A DNA stretch of 64,000 nt from Enterococcus_K sp051713825. GTDB taxonomy: Bacteria > Bacillota > Bacilli > Lactobacillales > Enterococcaceae. Made by a program: the position numbers and the translations under genes. Below are positions 25,736 to 34,292 of the stretch, in pieces. The stretch covers positions 2,356,001 through 2,420,000 of the forward strand of contig NZ_JBIOQR010000001.1 in the NCBI RefSeq assembly GCF_051713825.1. The letters run 5' to 3'. How positions within the stretch are numbered: the stretch's first letter is position 1; each line of letters starts with the position of its first letter. The notes beneath the pieces were generated by a model, which was given only the letters and a program-made list of their open reading frames with translations, made no database searches and was not told the DNA's origin.

Positions 25736-25777
25736 CCAAACAGGACGGCCACTGATAAAAGTGACCATCCTGTTTGG
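25736..25777 (-). terminator. Strong hairpin downstream of dacA-type gene
   Basis: CCAAACAGGA at 25736-25745 pairs with TCCTGTTTGG at 25768-25777, with further pairs GG/CC and CACT/AGTG inside. On the minus strand it is followed by TTTCGTTT. It is the best candidate to end the gene at 25924. Apart from this and a weak ATCTAC/GTAGAT hairpin, 25695-25923 shows nothing. Confidence 0.65.
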
Positions 25778-25923
25778 CTAGTGTTTCTCTCATCTAATAA
25801 TGTACTGTTGAAGTCGCTAATCACTGCTGACTGTCTTTATCCTTAGCGAGTTAGTGTTATTTTTATTGGCTAAGTTTGATCTACAAAGTTAAGTAGATTA
25901 ATTTGAAATTTTTGAGTTCTATA

Positions 25924-27369
25924 CTAGAGAAAGTTTTTTATAAACAAAATTAATGCGATAAGCAAAGAGGCAACTCCGATAATTCTAACGATTAATAGCT
26001 TACTTCCGCGAGTGCTACTTCTTCGCCCAACTGGTTTTCGTTTGATTGGGACAAATAGAAAGAATAGTCCGATAATGAGAAGAACGACAGGTAAAATATA
26101 CTCTTTTGCTTGATCCAGCAAAGCTTTTTTCGAAGTGAATGAGTTTGCTGCCTGTTTTGTAGCTGTTTTATCGCCCTCTGTACTGTTTTCTTTAGTACTC
26201 TCTTTATTGCCTTCTATGTAGTTTGCGGCTAATTCTGGCAGACTTTCTGTTAGTCGTTCTTTTTGGTTAAGCAAGACGACTTTGTTTTCTTGAAGGGTGA
26301 TTTGAGGTTCTTCCCCTTTTTTCACTACACCATAAAAATCGTTGTCTAACTGAATGACTTTTCCTTCAATTTCATGGTCGCCTTTTGGTAAAAGTAACCG
26401 ATGTTCATACTCATCAAAGGTCTTCTTAAGTAATGCGTTCCCAAAAGGATGACGATAATATTCTCCATCCTGGTCTGCCCAATCTCCGACACCTAAAATC
26501 ACTTCAATTAAACGTGTCTCTCCTTGTTTAGCTGTAGCCACATAATTGAAGGCACTGCTTGGTCCAGAGCCGGTCTTCATACCATCGACCCCTTCAAAAC
26601 CATATTTTGCGCCAGGTAATGAATAGTTATAGGTCTCAAAGGTTTCCTCATAAGGCGTGCCTTCCATAGCTGTAACTACAGGCTGGTTGGTAAATTCCAA
26701 GACCTCGGGATGATTGTTGATTAAATGAAAGACCATCGTTGCTAAATCACGAGCAGTCGAAGTATTGCTACCATTTGGATCAAAACCTTCTGGATGGTAC
26801 AACCCTTCAAAGCTGACTGCTGATGCACCACTACAGTTATAAAATGTCGTGTTACTCATGCCGATTTCTTGCGCTTTGTCATTCATTTTTTGAATAAACG
26901 CACCCGCTTGATTATCTGAGACAGCATTTGCCAACATGACAGTTGCAACATTCGATGACGGTACGATGACCATTTTTAACAATTCTTTGACTGGATAGTC
27001 TACACCAGCCACAATTTTGTTGTTACTAATTGCATACAACTGGCCAATTGCTTGATCATTTTGTGTCGCTTGAATGGTAGTGTCTAAAGTTAATTTTCCT
27101 TCTTTTATTGCATCAAATACTAAAAAGACGGTCATCATTTTGGAGATACTAGCTGGTTCTCGCACAGCATCAGGGTTCTCTGCCCATAATATCTGGCCAT
27201 TTGTTCCATCCACAACAATGGATGCTTTTGGTTTGTTTTTCTCTAAAACATCTGTATATCCTGCTGCCCTTGTTACTTCCATAATGTCTTCAGCAGCATA
27301 GACCGTGACAGGTGTTTCAAAAGGAACTAAGAGTAACACAAATAATACAAAGACGAATTTTTTTGTCAT
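25924..27369 (-). CDS. dacA: D-alanyl-D-alanine carboxypeptidase (DacA/PBP5 type)
   Basis: A 481-residue serine penicillin-binding protein that trims the terminal D-Ala from peptidoglycan stem peptides. A signal peptide (about 1-25) is followed by a peptidase S11 domain with SISK (catalytic Ser about 74), SSN in VPSSNVATVML and KTG in DGMKTGSGPSS. A beta-rich C-terminal domain (LPKGDHEIEGKVIQ) follows. The family normally ends in an amphipathic helix; this protein has a linker rich in Lys, Thr and Glu, a transmembrane segment (YILPVVLLIIGLFFLFVPI), an Arg/Lys-rich loop and a second hydrophobic segment, so it is held by a longer membrane anchor. Symbol by function; other S11 paralogues may exist elsewhere. 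Confidence 0.85.
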   Translation of the reverse strand: MTKKFVFVLFVLLLVPFETPVTVYAAEDIMEVTRAAGYTDVLEKNKPKASIVVDGTNGQILWAENPDAVREPASISKMMTVFLVFDAIKEGKLTLDTTIQATQNDQAIGQLYAISNNKIVAGVDYPVKELLKMVIVPSSNVATVMLANAVSDNQAGAFIQKMNDKAQEIGMSNTTFYNCSGASAVSFEGLYHPEGFDPNGSNTSTARDLATMVFHLINNHPEVLEFTNQPVVTAMEGTPYEETFETYNYSLPGAKYGFEGVDGMKTGSGPSSAFNYVATAKQGETRLIEVILGVGDWADQDGEYYRHPFGNALLKKTFDEYEHRLLLPKGDHEIEGKVIQLDNDFYGVVKKGEEPQITLQENKVVLLNQKERLTESLPELAANYIEGNKESTKENSTEGDKTATKQAANSFTSKKALLDQAKEYILPVVLLIIGLFFLFVPIKRKPVGRRSSTRGSKLLIVRIIGVASLLIALILFIKNFL

Positions 27370-27582
27370 AGGGCCTCCAAATTAACAAGTAATACCCTAT
27401 ATTTTATTATGCACGTGTGTAAATATCAAGTTCAAGTTGGCTACTTTTCAAAATTTTCTAACTATTCCAATTTTATCTGTTGGGTCTGCCAAGCATTTCG
27501 GACAAACATTATAGAGCCGAATATCTCTGTTGCCCGCTCCTCTATGATTCGCTGCGCTTTGTCTGATTTGGGAGCTGTCTAT

Positions 27583-28479
27583 TTAGATTGGGGCCTCAGC
27601 TTTTGTCTTTGGCGATGCAAACTGAGCCTTGACAGTAAACACGCCAACCATAACAATCACCATTCCGATAATTTCTTTTGTTGAAATAGTCTCTCCAAAA
27701 ATAAAGAAGGAATAGATTGTAGCGATTACTGCTTGGAAAAGGCAAATGACCGAAGAAAGAGTGACATTCAGTTTGCCTTGGCAAAAGGCAAGTAAATTAT
27801 GTCCTACGACTTGTAAACAAATCGTTAAGCCCAAGATGGGTAAGAAGTCCGCCGTCGTTTTGGGCACTTGAAAACTTTCCATGTTGGCCAAAATAAACAG
27901 AGTGATTGAGCTACCGATACCACTGACAAACATGATTGCGTGACTACCAATACGATCCCTTAACTTATAAGAAATTAACAAGAAGCCTCCATAAAATATC
28001 GATGCTAGAAAGGCCAAAAAATCGCCAAAATAGCCTTCGCTATTTGCTTGAACTTTTCCGCCTAACAAGACGAATAGACCCAAGAATGTGATGAGAACAC
28101 CTATTGGAAAGTATTTAGGAATCTTTTCTTTGAAGAGTACATAGGCCACAGGGACAACGGTTAGTGGTGTTAGATTTGTTAACAGATTTGCATTGGCAAC
28201 ACTTGTATAGGAAAATGACAGATTCCATAGACCAATATCGCCTGCTAAAAAGACGCCCGACAGTAAGAGAATCAAACAGTCTTTTCGGGTAAGAGCTTGA
28301 AGTTGTTTATACGCGAATGGAAAAAGTAAAGGCAGTGAAAATAATACACGGTAAAAGCCAGTATTTAGAGGGGATAATTGGCTCGCTTTCACAAATATTC
28401 CTCCCATTGCGAGAAAAGAAATGGCAATAATTTCTAATAATATATCTCTATTTTTGTTCTCTCGTTTTTTTGAATTCAT
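27583..28479 (-). CDS. EamA/DMT-family metabolite exporter
   Basis: A 298-residue protein with ten membrane spans arranged as two EamA repeats, starting ILLEIIAISFLAMGGIFVK and ending IGMVIVMVGVFTVKAQF. Proteins of this family export amino acids, nucleosides or other small metabolites. It is divergent from the MocR-type regulator at 28590, a frequent pairing in which the PLP-binding regulator controls a transporter, so an amino-acid or vitamin B6-related substrate is plausible but not shown. A short coherent minus-strand scrap (about 27460-27570, IIEERATEIFGSIMFVRNAW) follows its stop. Confidence 0.82.
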   Translation of the reverse strand: MNSKKRENKNRDILLEIIAISFLAMGGIFVKASQLSPLNTGFYRVLFSLPLLFPFAYKQLQALTRKDCLILLLSGVFLAGDIGLWNLSFSYTSVANANLLTNLTPLTVVPVAYVLFKEKIPKYFPIGVLITFLGLFVLLGGKVQANSEGYFGDFLAFLASIFYGGFLLISYKLRDRIGSHAIMFVSGIGSSITLFILANMESFQVPKTTADFLPILGLTICLQVVGHNLLAFCQGKLNVTLSSVICLFQAVIATIYSFFIFGETISTKEIIGMVIVMVGVFTVKAQFASPKTKAEAPI

Positions 28480-28589
28480 GATAGTTTCCTCCTATTATCC
28501 TAATGGAGACTATGATAATATATAGGTGGACTTTTCAAAAGAGCCACTATTTAGTTTTATTAAGGTGCCACTGAGAAAGGAGTATGGAG
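28480..28589. promoter_or_regulatory. Divergent promoter region of DMT exporter and MocR regulator
   Basis: The 110-bp region contains ATAGGTGG and CCACTAT as an inverted pair around a 14-bp spacer (about 28520-28551), and a second GCCACT copy further on. Such repeated half-sites fit MocR/GntR operators. Confidence 0.45.
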
Positions 28590-30008
28590 ATGATATATAT
28601 TGATCGAAAAGTAAGCACGCCACTCTATGTACAAATCTACCAACAACTTAAAAATGAAATTGTTACGGGGATTATTCCAACTGGCACTCTTTTGGCAGGA
28701 AGCCGCACGCTAGCAAAAACGTTAGGGGTCAGTCGAAACACAGTGGATGTGGCATATAGTCAATTACTGGCAGAAGGTTATGTGAACGCTAAAAAAGGTG
28801 TCGGTTTACTAGTTATCTCAGTCCCCAAGCTAAATAGCTCGCTTCCCTCATCGAAACAGCCAAAAGCAAGTAAAACAATTCACCGTCATAAGGAGTCCCA
28901 GCCACATATCATCTATGATTTGACTAATGTTGGCCATTCACAGGATTTATTTCCCAAAAAAATTTGGCGGAAGTTTACTTTGGATAGTTTGGATTTATTG
29001 GAGGAAGAACAAAAACTTTCTGTGCTTCAAGACAAACAAGGAGATTCTTTTCTTAGACAAGCGTTAATAAAATACCTAGCGAAGTTTCGTGGTGTACAAT
29101 GCGAAGAAGACCAGCTTGTGATTACAGGTGGTTTGCAGCAGTCGTTAAATTATTTATGTTTACTGCTTGAGGGAAAAAAGAACTTAGTTTTGATGGAGGA
29201 ACCTGGTTATATTAAAGCGAGAACGATATTTGAGCACCATCATCTAGCTATCAAAAGCATTCCAATTGATAAGGAGGGGTTGCTTGTTTCACAGCTGCCT
29301 ACAAATGAGCCCTTTCTAGGAATTTATACGACGCCCTCCCATCAGTTTCCCACTGGTGCCGTTATGCCGATTAGCAGAAGAATTGACCTACTAAACTGGG
29401 CAAGCGCAAATAATACCTACATATTTGAAGATGATTTTGATAGTGAGTTGCGTTATTATTCGCACCCAATTCCTTCCTTACAATCAATCGATCAGAATGA
29501 ACGAGTCATCTATCTCGGTACTTTTTCAAAAGGATTATCCCCGTCTCTTCGGATGAGCTACTTAATTTTACCGCCACATTTGGTAACTGAATATCAAACT
29601 AAATTTGTAGCATACAATAGCTCTGTTCCGTTATTAAACCAGTATACAGTCGCTAAATTAATTGAGTCTGGAGAGTACGAACGCCATATGAGACGAATGA
29701 ACCAAATATTTAAAAAACGAGCAGACACGTTTGTCGAGGAGTTCAAAAGTTTTGGTCAGAACGTTGAGCTTTCAAGTAACGTCAGTGGTCAGTATTTTCT
29801 CCTCCATTTTTCTAAGGAAATCGATCAGCAAAAAATGATTCAATTAGCAGAAAACAATGGTGTTCGAGTCTACTCCACTATGCAATTTTGGCATGACAAA
29901 GCAGCTTGTCCTCCACACTCACTCTTTCTAGGTTTTAGTAAAATTCTTGTTTCAGAAATTCCAGACTGTGTGTCACGATTGAAAGTTGCTTGGAAGGAGT
30001 ATTTGTAA
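28590..30008 (+). CDS. MocR-type (GntR/aminotransferase fusion) regulator
   Basis: A 472-residue two-domain protein. Residues 10-75 form a GntR winged helix (PLYVQIYQQLKNEIVTG; GSRTLAKTLGVSRNTVDVAYSQL). Residues about 120-470 have the fold-type I aminotransferase layout, with the Asp of YIFEDDFDSELRY and the PLP Lys in TFSKGLSPSLRMSY. Two in-frame ATGs exist; 28590 is preferred because AAAGGAG is 7 nt away, while for 28584 it is too close. Likely regulates the divergent exporter and itself, as in PdxR/TauR-like systems; effector unknown. Confidence 0.87.
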   Translation: MIYIDRKVSTPLYVQIYQQLKNEIVTGIIPTGTLLAGSRTLAKTLGVSRNTVDVAYSQLLAEGYVNAKKGVGLLVISVPKLNSSLPSSKQPKASKTIHRHKESQPHIIYDLTNVGHSQDLFPKKIWRKFTLDSLDLLEEEQKLSVLQDKQGDSFLRQALIKYLAKFRGVQCEEDQLVITGGLQQSLNYLCLLLEGKKNLVLMEEPGYIKARTIFEHHHLAIKSIPIDKEGLLVSQLPTNEPFLGIYTTPSHQFPTGAVMPISRRIDLLNWASANNTYIFEDDFDSELRYYSHPIPSLQSIDQNERVIYLGTFSKGLSPSLRMSYLILPPHLVTEYQTKFVAYNSSVPLLNQYTVAKLIESGEYERHMRRMNQIFKKRADTFVEEFKSFGQNVELSSNVSGQYFLLHFSKEIDQQKMIQLAENNGVRVYSTMQFWHDKAACPPHSLFLGFSKILVSEIPDCVSRLKVAWKEYL

Positions 30009-30044
30009 GTTATCAAGGAATTACAACATTTATACAACTACTTA

Positions 30045-30093
30045 AAAAGAAACGATTAAAATTAGGTTTGTACTGATTTTGATCGTTTCTTTT
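30045..30093 (+). terminator. Terminator of the MocR-type gene
   Basis: AAAAGAAACGAT (30045-30056) pairs with ATCGTTTCTTTT (30082-30093), with an inner AAAAT/ATTTT extension. About 17 bp in total. Confidence 0.85.
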
Positions 30094-30146
30094 GGCTGAA
30101 AGTGGATTTGAAAGTCATGTATAAGGAGTAAGTACAGATAATGGGG

Positions 30147-30956
30147 TTATTCGCCATACCATTCTTTTTTTTCAAATTCATATTCTTTTCGAAAGTCTTC
30201 TGAATATTTTTGCAATAGTAGTCCATCAGCAAGGATTTCTAATCTCAGAAGTAGTGTGGGTAGTAATGTAATTAGACTTAAGATAGATATACCCATAAAC
30301 ACTGAAATGATAGCTAATATATTTCCAATTACTGAATTGTTTAATCCGGAAAGAAACGTGAAATCATTGTTATTTATCCACCACTTATTAAGTCGGTAAA
30401 ACTGCATCACCATAATTGATATAGCGATAAACGTAGCTAATGTTGATGAAAATATCCTCACGATTTTTATCAATCTTTTTTTAGATAGCTCCTTATTTTT
30501 AGGTAAATATTTGACTTGTATAGTATCAATTAATTTTATTTTTACTATATAAAGTGACAGTGAGTAGCTTACTATAATGTAAATTGTAGCCAGACATCTA
30601 TTCATAAGAACGTTAGTCGATATCTCTAAAGAACATATAAAAAAAATAAACATAGTTTGTGTAAAAAGGTAAAATACACTATTATAAGCTGCTTTGTTTA
30701 AGTATGACGGACACTTAAAATAGAAAACTAGTCCATAAATAACAATTAACAATGATAAAATAGGGAATATAAACCAATTTATGCTTGAGAGTAAGCTTAC
30801 AATCCAAGAAATGCTTGCCAATATGAAAACTTTAAGAGTTCTAGGAAGCAAGTCTTCTTTGGGATCATGTATAGTTTCATATACTTTATGAAGTGTATTT
30901 TTCTCTAAAGCATTTGAAAAATCTATGCAATCTATTAGTTTAGAAATATCTTTCAT
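30147..30956 (-). CDS. Membrane protein of unknown function
   Basis: This 269-residue protein has a soluble N-terminus (about 40 residues) and about six to seven membrane spans, ending in a charged tail (EDFRKEYEFEKKEWYGE). The start MKDISKLIDCIDFSN follows a GGGGGATT-like ribosome binding site. The low GC relative to its neighbours suggests acquired DNA. No family was recognised. It is upstream of and co-oriented with nothing obvious; the XRE gene at 31128 lies 170 bp further upstream on the same strand. Confidence 0.6.
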   Translation of the reverse strand: MKDISKLIDCIDFSNALEKNTLHKVYETIHDPKEDLLPRTLKVFILASISWIVSLLSSINWFIFPILSLLIVIYGLVFYFKCPSYLNKAAYNSVFYLFTQTMFIFFICSLEISTNVLMNRCLATIYIIVSYSLSLYIVKIKLIDTIQVKYLPKNKELSKKRLIKIVRIFSSTLATFIAISIMVMQFYRLNKWWINNNDFTFLSGLNNSVIGNILAIISVFMGISILSLITLLPTLLLRLEILADGLLLQKYSEDFRKEYEFEKKEWYGE

Positions 30957-31127
30957 CTATTTAATCCCCCATTTATCTGTCTACTCGAAATGTAATACAT
31001 TCTGCGATTTTCCGTTTTGAATTGTTATATCTTTTACAAAAATTTCCTTCTCAATGAGTTTAAACACTCGCTCGAGTTGTTTAACTAATGAGAAAGAAAC
31101 TCGATATGAGTAATGAACGCCCAGTAC

Positions 31128-31742
31128 TCAAAAGGATTCCCTGTTAGAAGAATGAACCACCTGTATACGAGTTTCACTCTTTACGAAAGGAAGAAGTTCG
31201 TCGTAGCTTGAAAACCGGCCACCTTCGTTTAAGTACTGGCATACTAGCCCGTCAAATTGTGACGTATTCATAAACGGGGCTAGTTTAAAGAAATGTTCCT
31301 GCTGTATCTTCTCTTGAGATTGGGCTTTTTCCACTAGGAAGCTAAGCGTAGTCTCTGTAATAAATGGCGCTAGACAAATAATTTGATCAAATGGAAAGTC
31401 AGTGACCTTATCGATATAAGAATCAATCTCTTGTGGTTTCAAAAAAGGAGCTGTGTCTACAAGATCGCGCATAGATAAAAAGTCATTTGTCACAGTTGAA
31501 GAAAGCTTGGCTATTGGCTGTACGACTGCATCATTTCGAATCAATTGATCGAGTGTCAAATCAAATACTGTACATAAAGTGGTCAATCTCTCTAAATCTG
31601 GTATAGACTGCCCACGCTCCCAATTACTTACAGCCTGAAAACTGACATAAAGCTTATCAGCTAGCTCCATTTGTGTCATATTCAACGCTTTCCTAGCATC
31701 GGCAATTCGTTTCCCAATTTTTTTGATGTCAAATTCATTCAT
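31128..31742 (-). CDS. XRE-family transcriptional regulator with C-terminal helical domain
   Basis: A 204-residue protein with a classic Cro/CI helix-turn-helix at residues 8-62 (IADARKALNMTQMELADKLYVSFQAVSNWERGQSIPDLERL) and a C-terminal domain of helical segments containing repeated PFL/PFI motifs (TAPFLKPQEIDSYI, LAPFITETTLSFL, LAPFMNTSQFDGLV). These three units resemble short helical repeats. Similar XRE proteins occur in many Firmicutes with unknown ligands. It may control the membrane protein gene downstream (30147). Confidence 0.8.
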   Translation of the reverse strand: MNEFDIKKIGKRIADARKALNMTQMELADKLYVSFQAVSNWERGQSIPDLERLTTLCTVFDLTLDQLIRNDAVVQPIAKLSSTVTNDFLSMRDLVDTAPFLKPQEIDSYIDKVTDFPFDQIICLAPFITETTLSFLVEKAQSQEKIQQEHFFKLAPFMNTSQFDGLVCQYLNEGGRFSSYDELLPFVKSETRIQVVHSSNRESF

Positions 31743-31960
31743 CCTAGCTTCCTCCCCAATGGGTACGGTACTGTGTTATAGCCTAATTATATCTCTAAAG
31801 TGAACCGCATGTACATCAAGTAATGGTTGATATCCGTCTCCCCAGTTCTCTGGTTACTTGAATGTCTATGGACAATAACTAAGATTTGGGTTAGTCTTCT
31901 GCTTCTTCACTTGAAATTTAGCCCCCGCCTGCTCTCTTTTCCAACTCCTTTAATCAAGAG

Positions 31961-33051
31961 TCATAAGCTGGCTCTCATTATTTCAATTTGTTTCACCCCA
32001 ATAAGAAGAGCGACAAAAATGATAAAACAGATACATAACACCTGACGAATGCGCTGGCGTCTTTTCTGCCGAAGAACTATAGGATTTTCAGAGGCGGTAT
32101 ATTTTGGATACTGATTGATTCGAGGGACGCCTGGATAGGCCCCTAAAACCGACGCCACAAATGGTCGTTTTGGAATCCCGCTTTGAACAACATAATCAAC
32201 CAATTCATTCATGTCCTGATCAGTTTGATTGGTGACAGGTACAACGATATACATTTCTTCATAATCCTGTTGGTACTGTGCTTTCTTTTTTTCCTTTTTA
32301 TAGTACTGACACCAAGCATCTGGACTGACGGTCAGTTGCAACAAACGGATGGGCGGTCCTTTTGACGTTTCCCAATTCAACGAGATTCCTTTACTATCAG
32401 ACAGAGAAATCTGTTTTTGTGGTCGCAGTCCATTATCAATCAACAAAAAAATGAAATCTTTTTCTAGAACGAATTAACTGAAGTATCAAGAACAAACTAA
32501 AAAGAAGGCTAAAACAGCAAGAAACGACGGCTAAAGGAAAAGACTGAATAGCAAACAATAATCGGCTAAAAAAGTACTTCGGTGATAAGTAGAAGATTCA
32601 CCTTGGTAAATAAGCGGAAATGGTATTTTACAGTATACGTATTCGTACCATAGTTGCGAACGGTTCTCTTTCCGCCTGGTACTTTTTCTCTGACTAGTAT
32701 GCATAGAGCTAGTTGAAGATTAGAAGATAGTCGATAACAATATCTTGATTTTCGTCGACTGATTCTTTCGAAATCATTTTTTGCAGTGCGCTTATAAAAA
32801 TGTGGAATTCTCACTGACTTATAACGAAATATCAGCAGACTATGAGCCCTATATCTTATGAGATGGATGATTGTGTAATTGACATCTTGAAAAATAGGAA
32901 GGAAAAAGAACAAAGCGATGATTGTTATGACGAGAGCTACAGATGCGTCATCTGCGGAAAGATGAAAGCTGTCTAGCAGAATCGTATTGGGGCTTTCTAA
33001 ATTAAAACGAACTTTAGTATCAAGCCTAGCACTACTGGATTTTTTTTTCAA
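31961..33051 (-). pseudogene. Multiply frameshifted membrane protein gene
   Basis: The 5' part (33051 downward) reads MKKKSSSARLDTKVRFNLE and includes two hydrophobic segments. After about residue 100 (near 32750) the sequence in that frame becomes Arg-rich and unlikely. Other frames then carry coherent pieces (DENQDIVIDYLLIF; IFYLSPKYFFSRLLFAI; FSLLFSLFLILQLI). The last frame ends at a TGA next to a T7 run (32445-32451). Adding one T there joins it to the 161-codon 3' frame (LIDNGLRPQKQISLSDSKG to IEIMRASL), whose only start would be a TTG without ribosome binding site. One degraded gene of about 360 codons is the simplest view. Family unknown. Confidence 0.5.
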
Positions 33052-33071
33052 ACCTTATTTTTTGCTAACTT

Positions 33072-33180
33072 TTAATTCTTTGTTTCTTGAATTCCTTCTA
33101 CACCTTGTTGATATTCTTTATCCGTTGTACGCCTATTTGTATACAGTTTCCTCCCATTTATAGAATCTCCCGTAGTTGCA
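33072..33180 (-). pseudogene. C-terminal scrap of an unknown gene
   Basis: A minus-strand frame with no start codon reads TTGDSINGRKLYTNRRTTD through YQQGVEGIQETKN and ends at TAA (33072-33074). The charged, repeat-free composition looks coding but the family is not recognised. A terminator hairpin lies directly upstream, so it is unlikely to be expressed. Confidence 0.3.
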
Positions 33181-33185
33181 GAAAA

Positions 33186-33233
33186 ATTGTTGAGATAGAA
33201 ATGTTTTCTTAACGACATCTATCTCAACAATTG
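33186..33233 (-). terminator. Terminator of the lipoprotein gene
   Basis: AATTGTTGAGATAGA (33186-33200) pairs exactly with TCTATCTCAACAATT (33219-33233). On the minus strand the hairpin ends in TTTTTC. Confidence 0.85.
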
Positions 33234-33290
33234 CTCAATTCGATATAATTTTACTATGCTGATTTTCCTGCTTTTCCAACTATGCTTTTT

Positions 33291-33845
33291 TTAAAGCACT
33301 TTGTGATTACTGTTTTGAATGGTAAATTGTTTAGTTGGGTTATCAGGATAGGAAGCATTCCCATCATATTCAAACAGCTGAGTATTTTCTCCATCCTTCA
33401 CAAATTTGCAGTAACTTCCCCCTGCTCCACCGATGTTACTCCAATGAAGAACAATTGTATCGCCTTCTTGCTTTGTTAAACTCCAACATTTTCGATCATA
33501 ATTGTTCCAAGCAATGTCTTTACTGATTTCATTTTCTGTATTCTTGTAAGTCGCTTCATAAAATTCAATCGCCTCATCCATAGACGCCCACGTGTTTTCT
33601 CCTTGTGCAGATTGATTGGATGAGGTCTCTTCTTGACTGCTGTTAGAAATTGTTGTCGATTCAATTGTTGATGTACTTGTTTCGGGGACAGTTTGGTTCT
33701 CTGCACTTGTTTGACTTTGTTTAATTTGACTAGAGGATGAAGTTGATTGAGCACTCTGTAGATCCGTGCTGTCCTTTTTTTGCTCCCCACAAGCAGCTAA
33801 TAAGGCGATGCTGGCTACCATAAGTATTGGATAGAATTTTTTCAT
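33291..33845 (-). CDS. Secreted lipoprotein of unknown function
   Basis: This 184-residue precursor has a lipobox LAAC (Cys about residue 19), so it is predicted to be lipid-anchored on the outer face of the membrane. Residues about 25-85 are a Ser/Thr/Gln-rich linker. The C-terminal domain (about 88-184; TWASMDEAIEFYEATYKN, KCWSLTKQEGDTIVLHWSN, GGAGGSYCKFV) is a small alpha/beta domain seen repeatedly in enterococcal lipoproteins; no function is known to me. It stands alone between a terminator and a 450-bp gap. Confidence 0.75.
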   Translation of the reverse strand: MKKFYPILMVASIALLAACGEQKKDSTDLQSAQSTSSSSQIKQSQTSAENQTVPETSTSTIESTTISNSSQEETSSNQSAQGENTWASMDEAIEFYEATYKNTENEISKDIAWNNYDRKCWSLTKQEGDTIVLHWSNIGGAGGSYCKFVKDGENTQLFEYDGNASYPDNPTKQFTIQNSNHKVL

Positions 33846-34292
33846 AAAGATTCCTTCTTATCATAAGTTATTTTTTAAAACGCCCTTTTTTCGAGGGTTG
33901 GTGACAGCTAATTTTAACAGATTTGATATAGGGTTGAAAAGTATTTTCATTACCAGTAGTCTATAGTTTAATCATAGGGAAGTTCTACCGTCTCTCTACT
34001 TAGCGTATTGTTGAATTTTTAATTATTACTATTTCTTAGAATGTGATTCACCCTATTAAGTCGATAAAAAGAGTGGGTTCAATTTATCAGAAAATGGCGT
34101 AAACAAATACAATATTCTTTGCTGTATTGCTTAGTAAAAATTAGGAGTGTCTGAAGTAAAGCTTTAATAATCTTTTTTGTTAGTCAAAAAGTTTTTTGAG
34201 TTACTAGAAGCAACACTAAAGAAAAAAGGAGGTTCTTTTTTATACTTCTCCTCTGTTGTAGCAAGTGCGTATAATTACTGGAATTGATTCAA
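33846..34292. other. Intergenic region between lipoprotein and ABC exporter genes
   Basis: About 450 bp, AT-rich, without a supported gene. It includes the lipoprotein promoter region next to 33845 and, at the other end, a terminator at 34222-34252. An AAAGGAGG at 34225-34232 on the plus strand is part of that terminator and is not followed by a start codon. Confidence 0.5.
34222..34252 (-). terminator. Terminator of the ABC exporter operon
   Basis: On the minus strand AGGAG (plus 34248-34252) and CTCCT (plus 34227-34231) form a short stem followed by T6. Confidence 0.55.

Noticed and set aside
27409..27684. Plus-strand ORF overlapping the DMT exporter end
   Set aside because: It is antisense to the exporter. 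A short minus-strand coding-like scrap (about 27460-27570) is better supported but too short to list as a gene.
34222..34252. Plus-strand AAAGGAGG as the start of a hidden bacteriocin peptide beside the ABC exporters
   Set aside because: No start codon follows at a usable distance, and the sequence forms the operon terminator on the minus strand.
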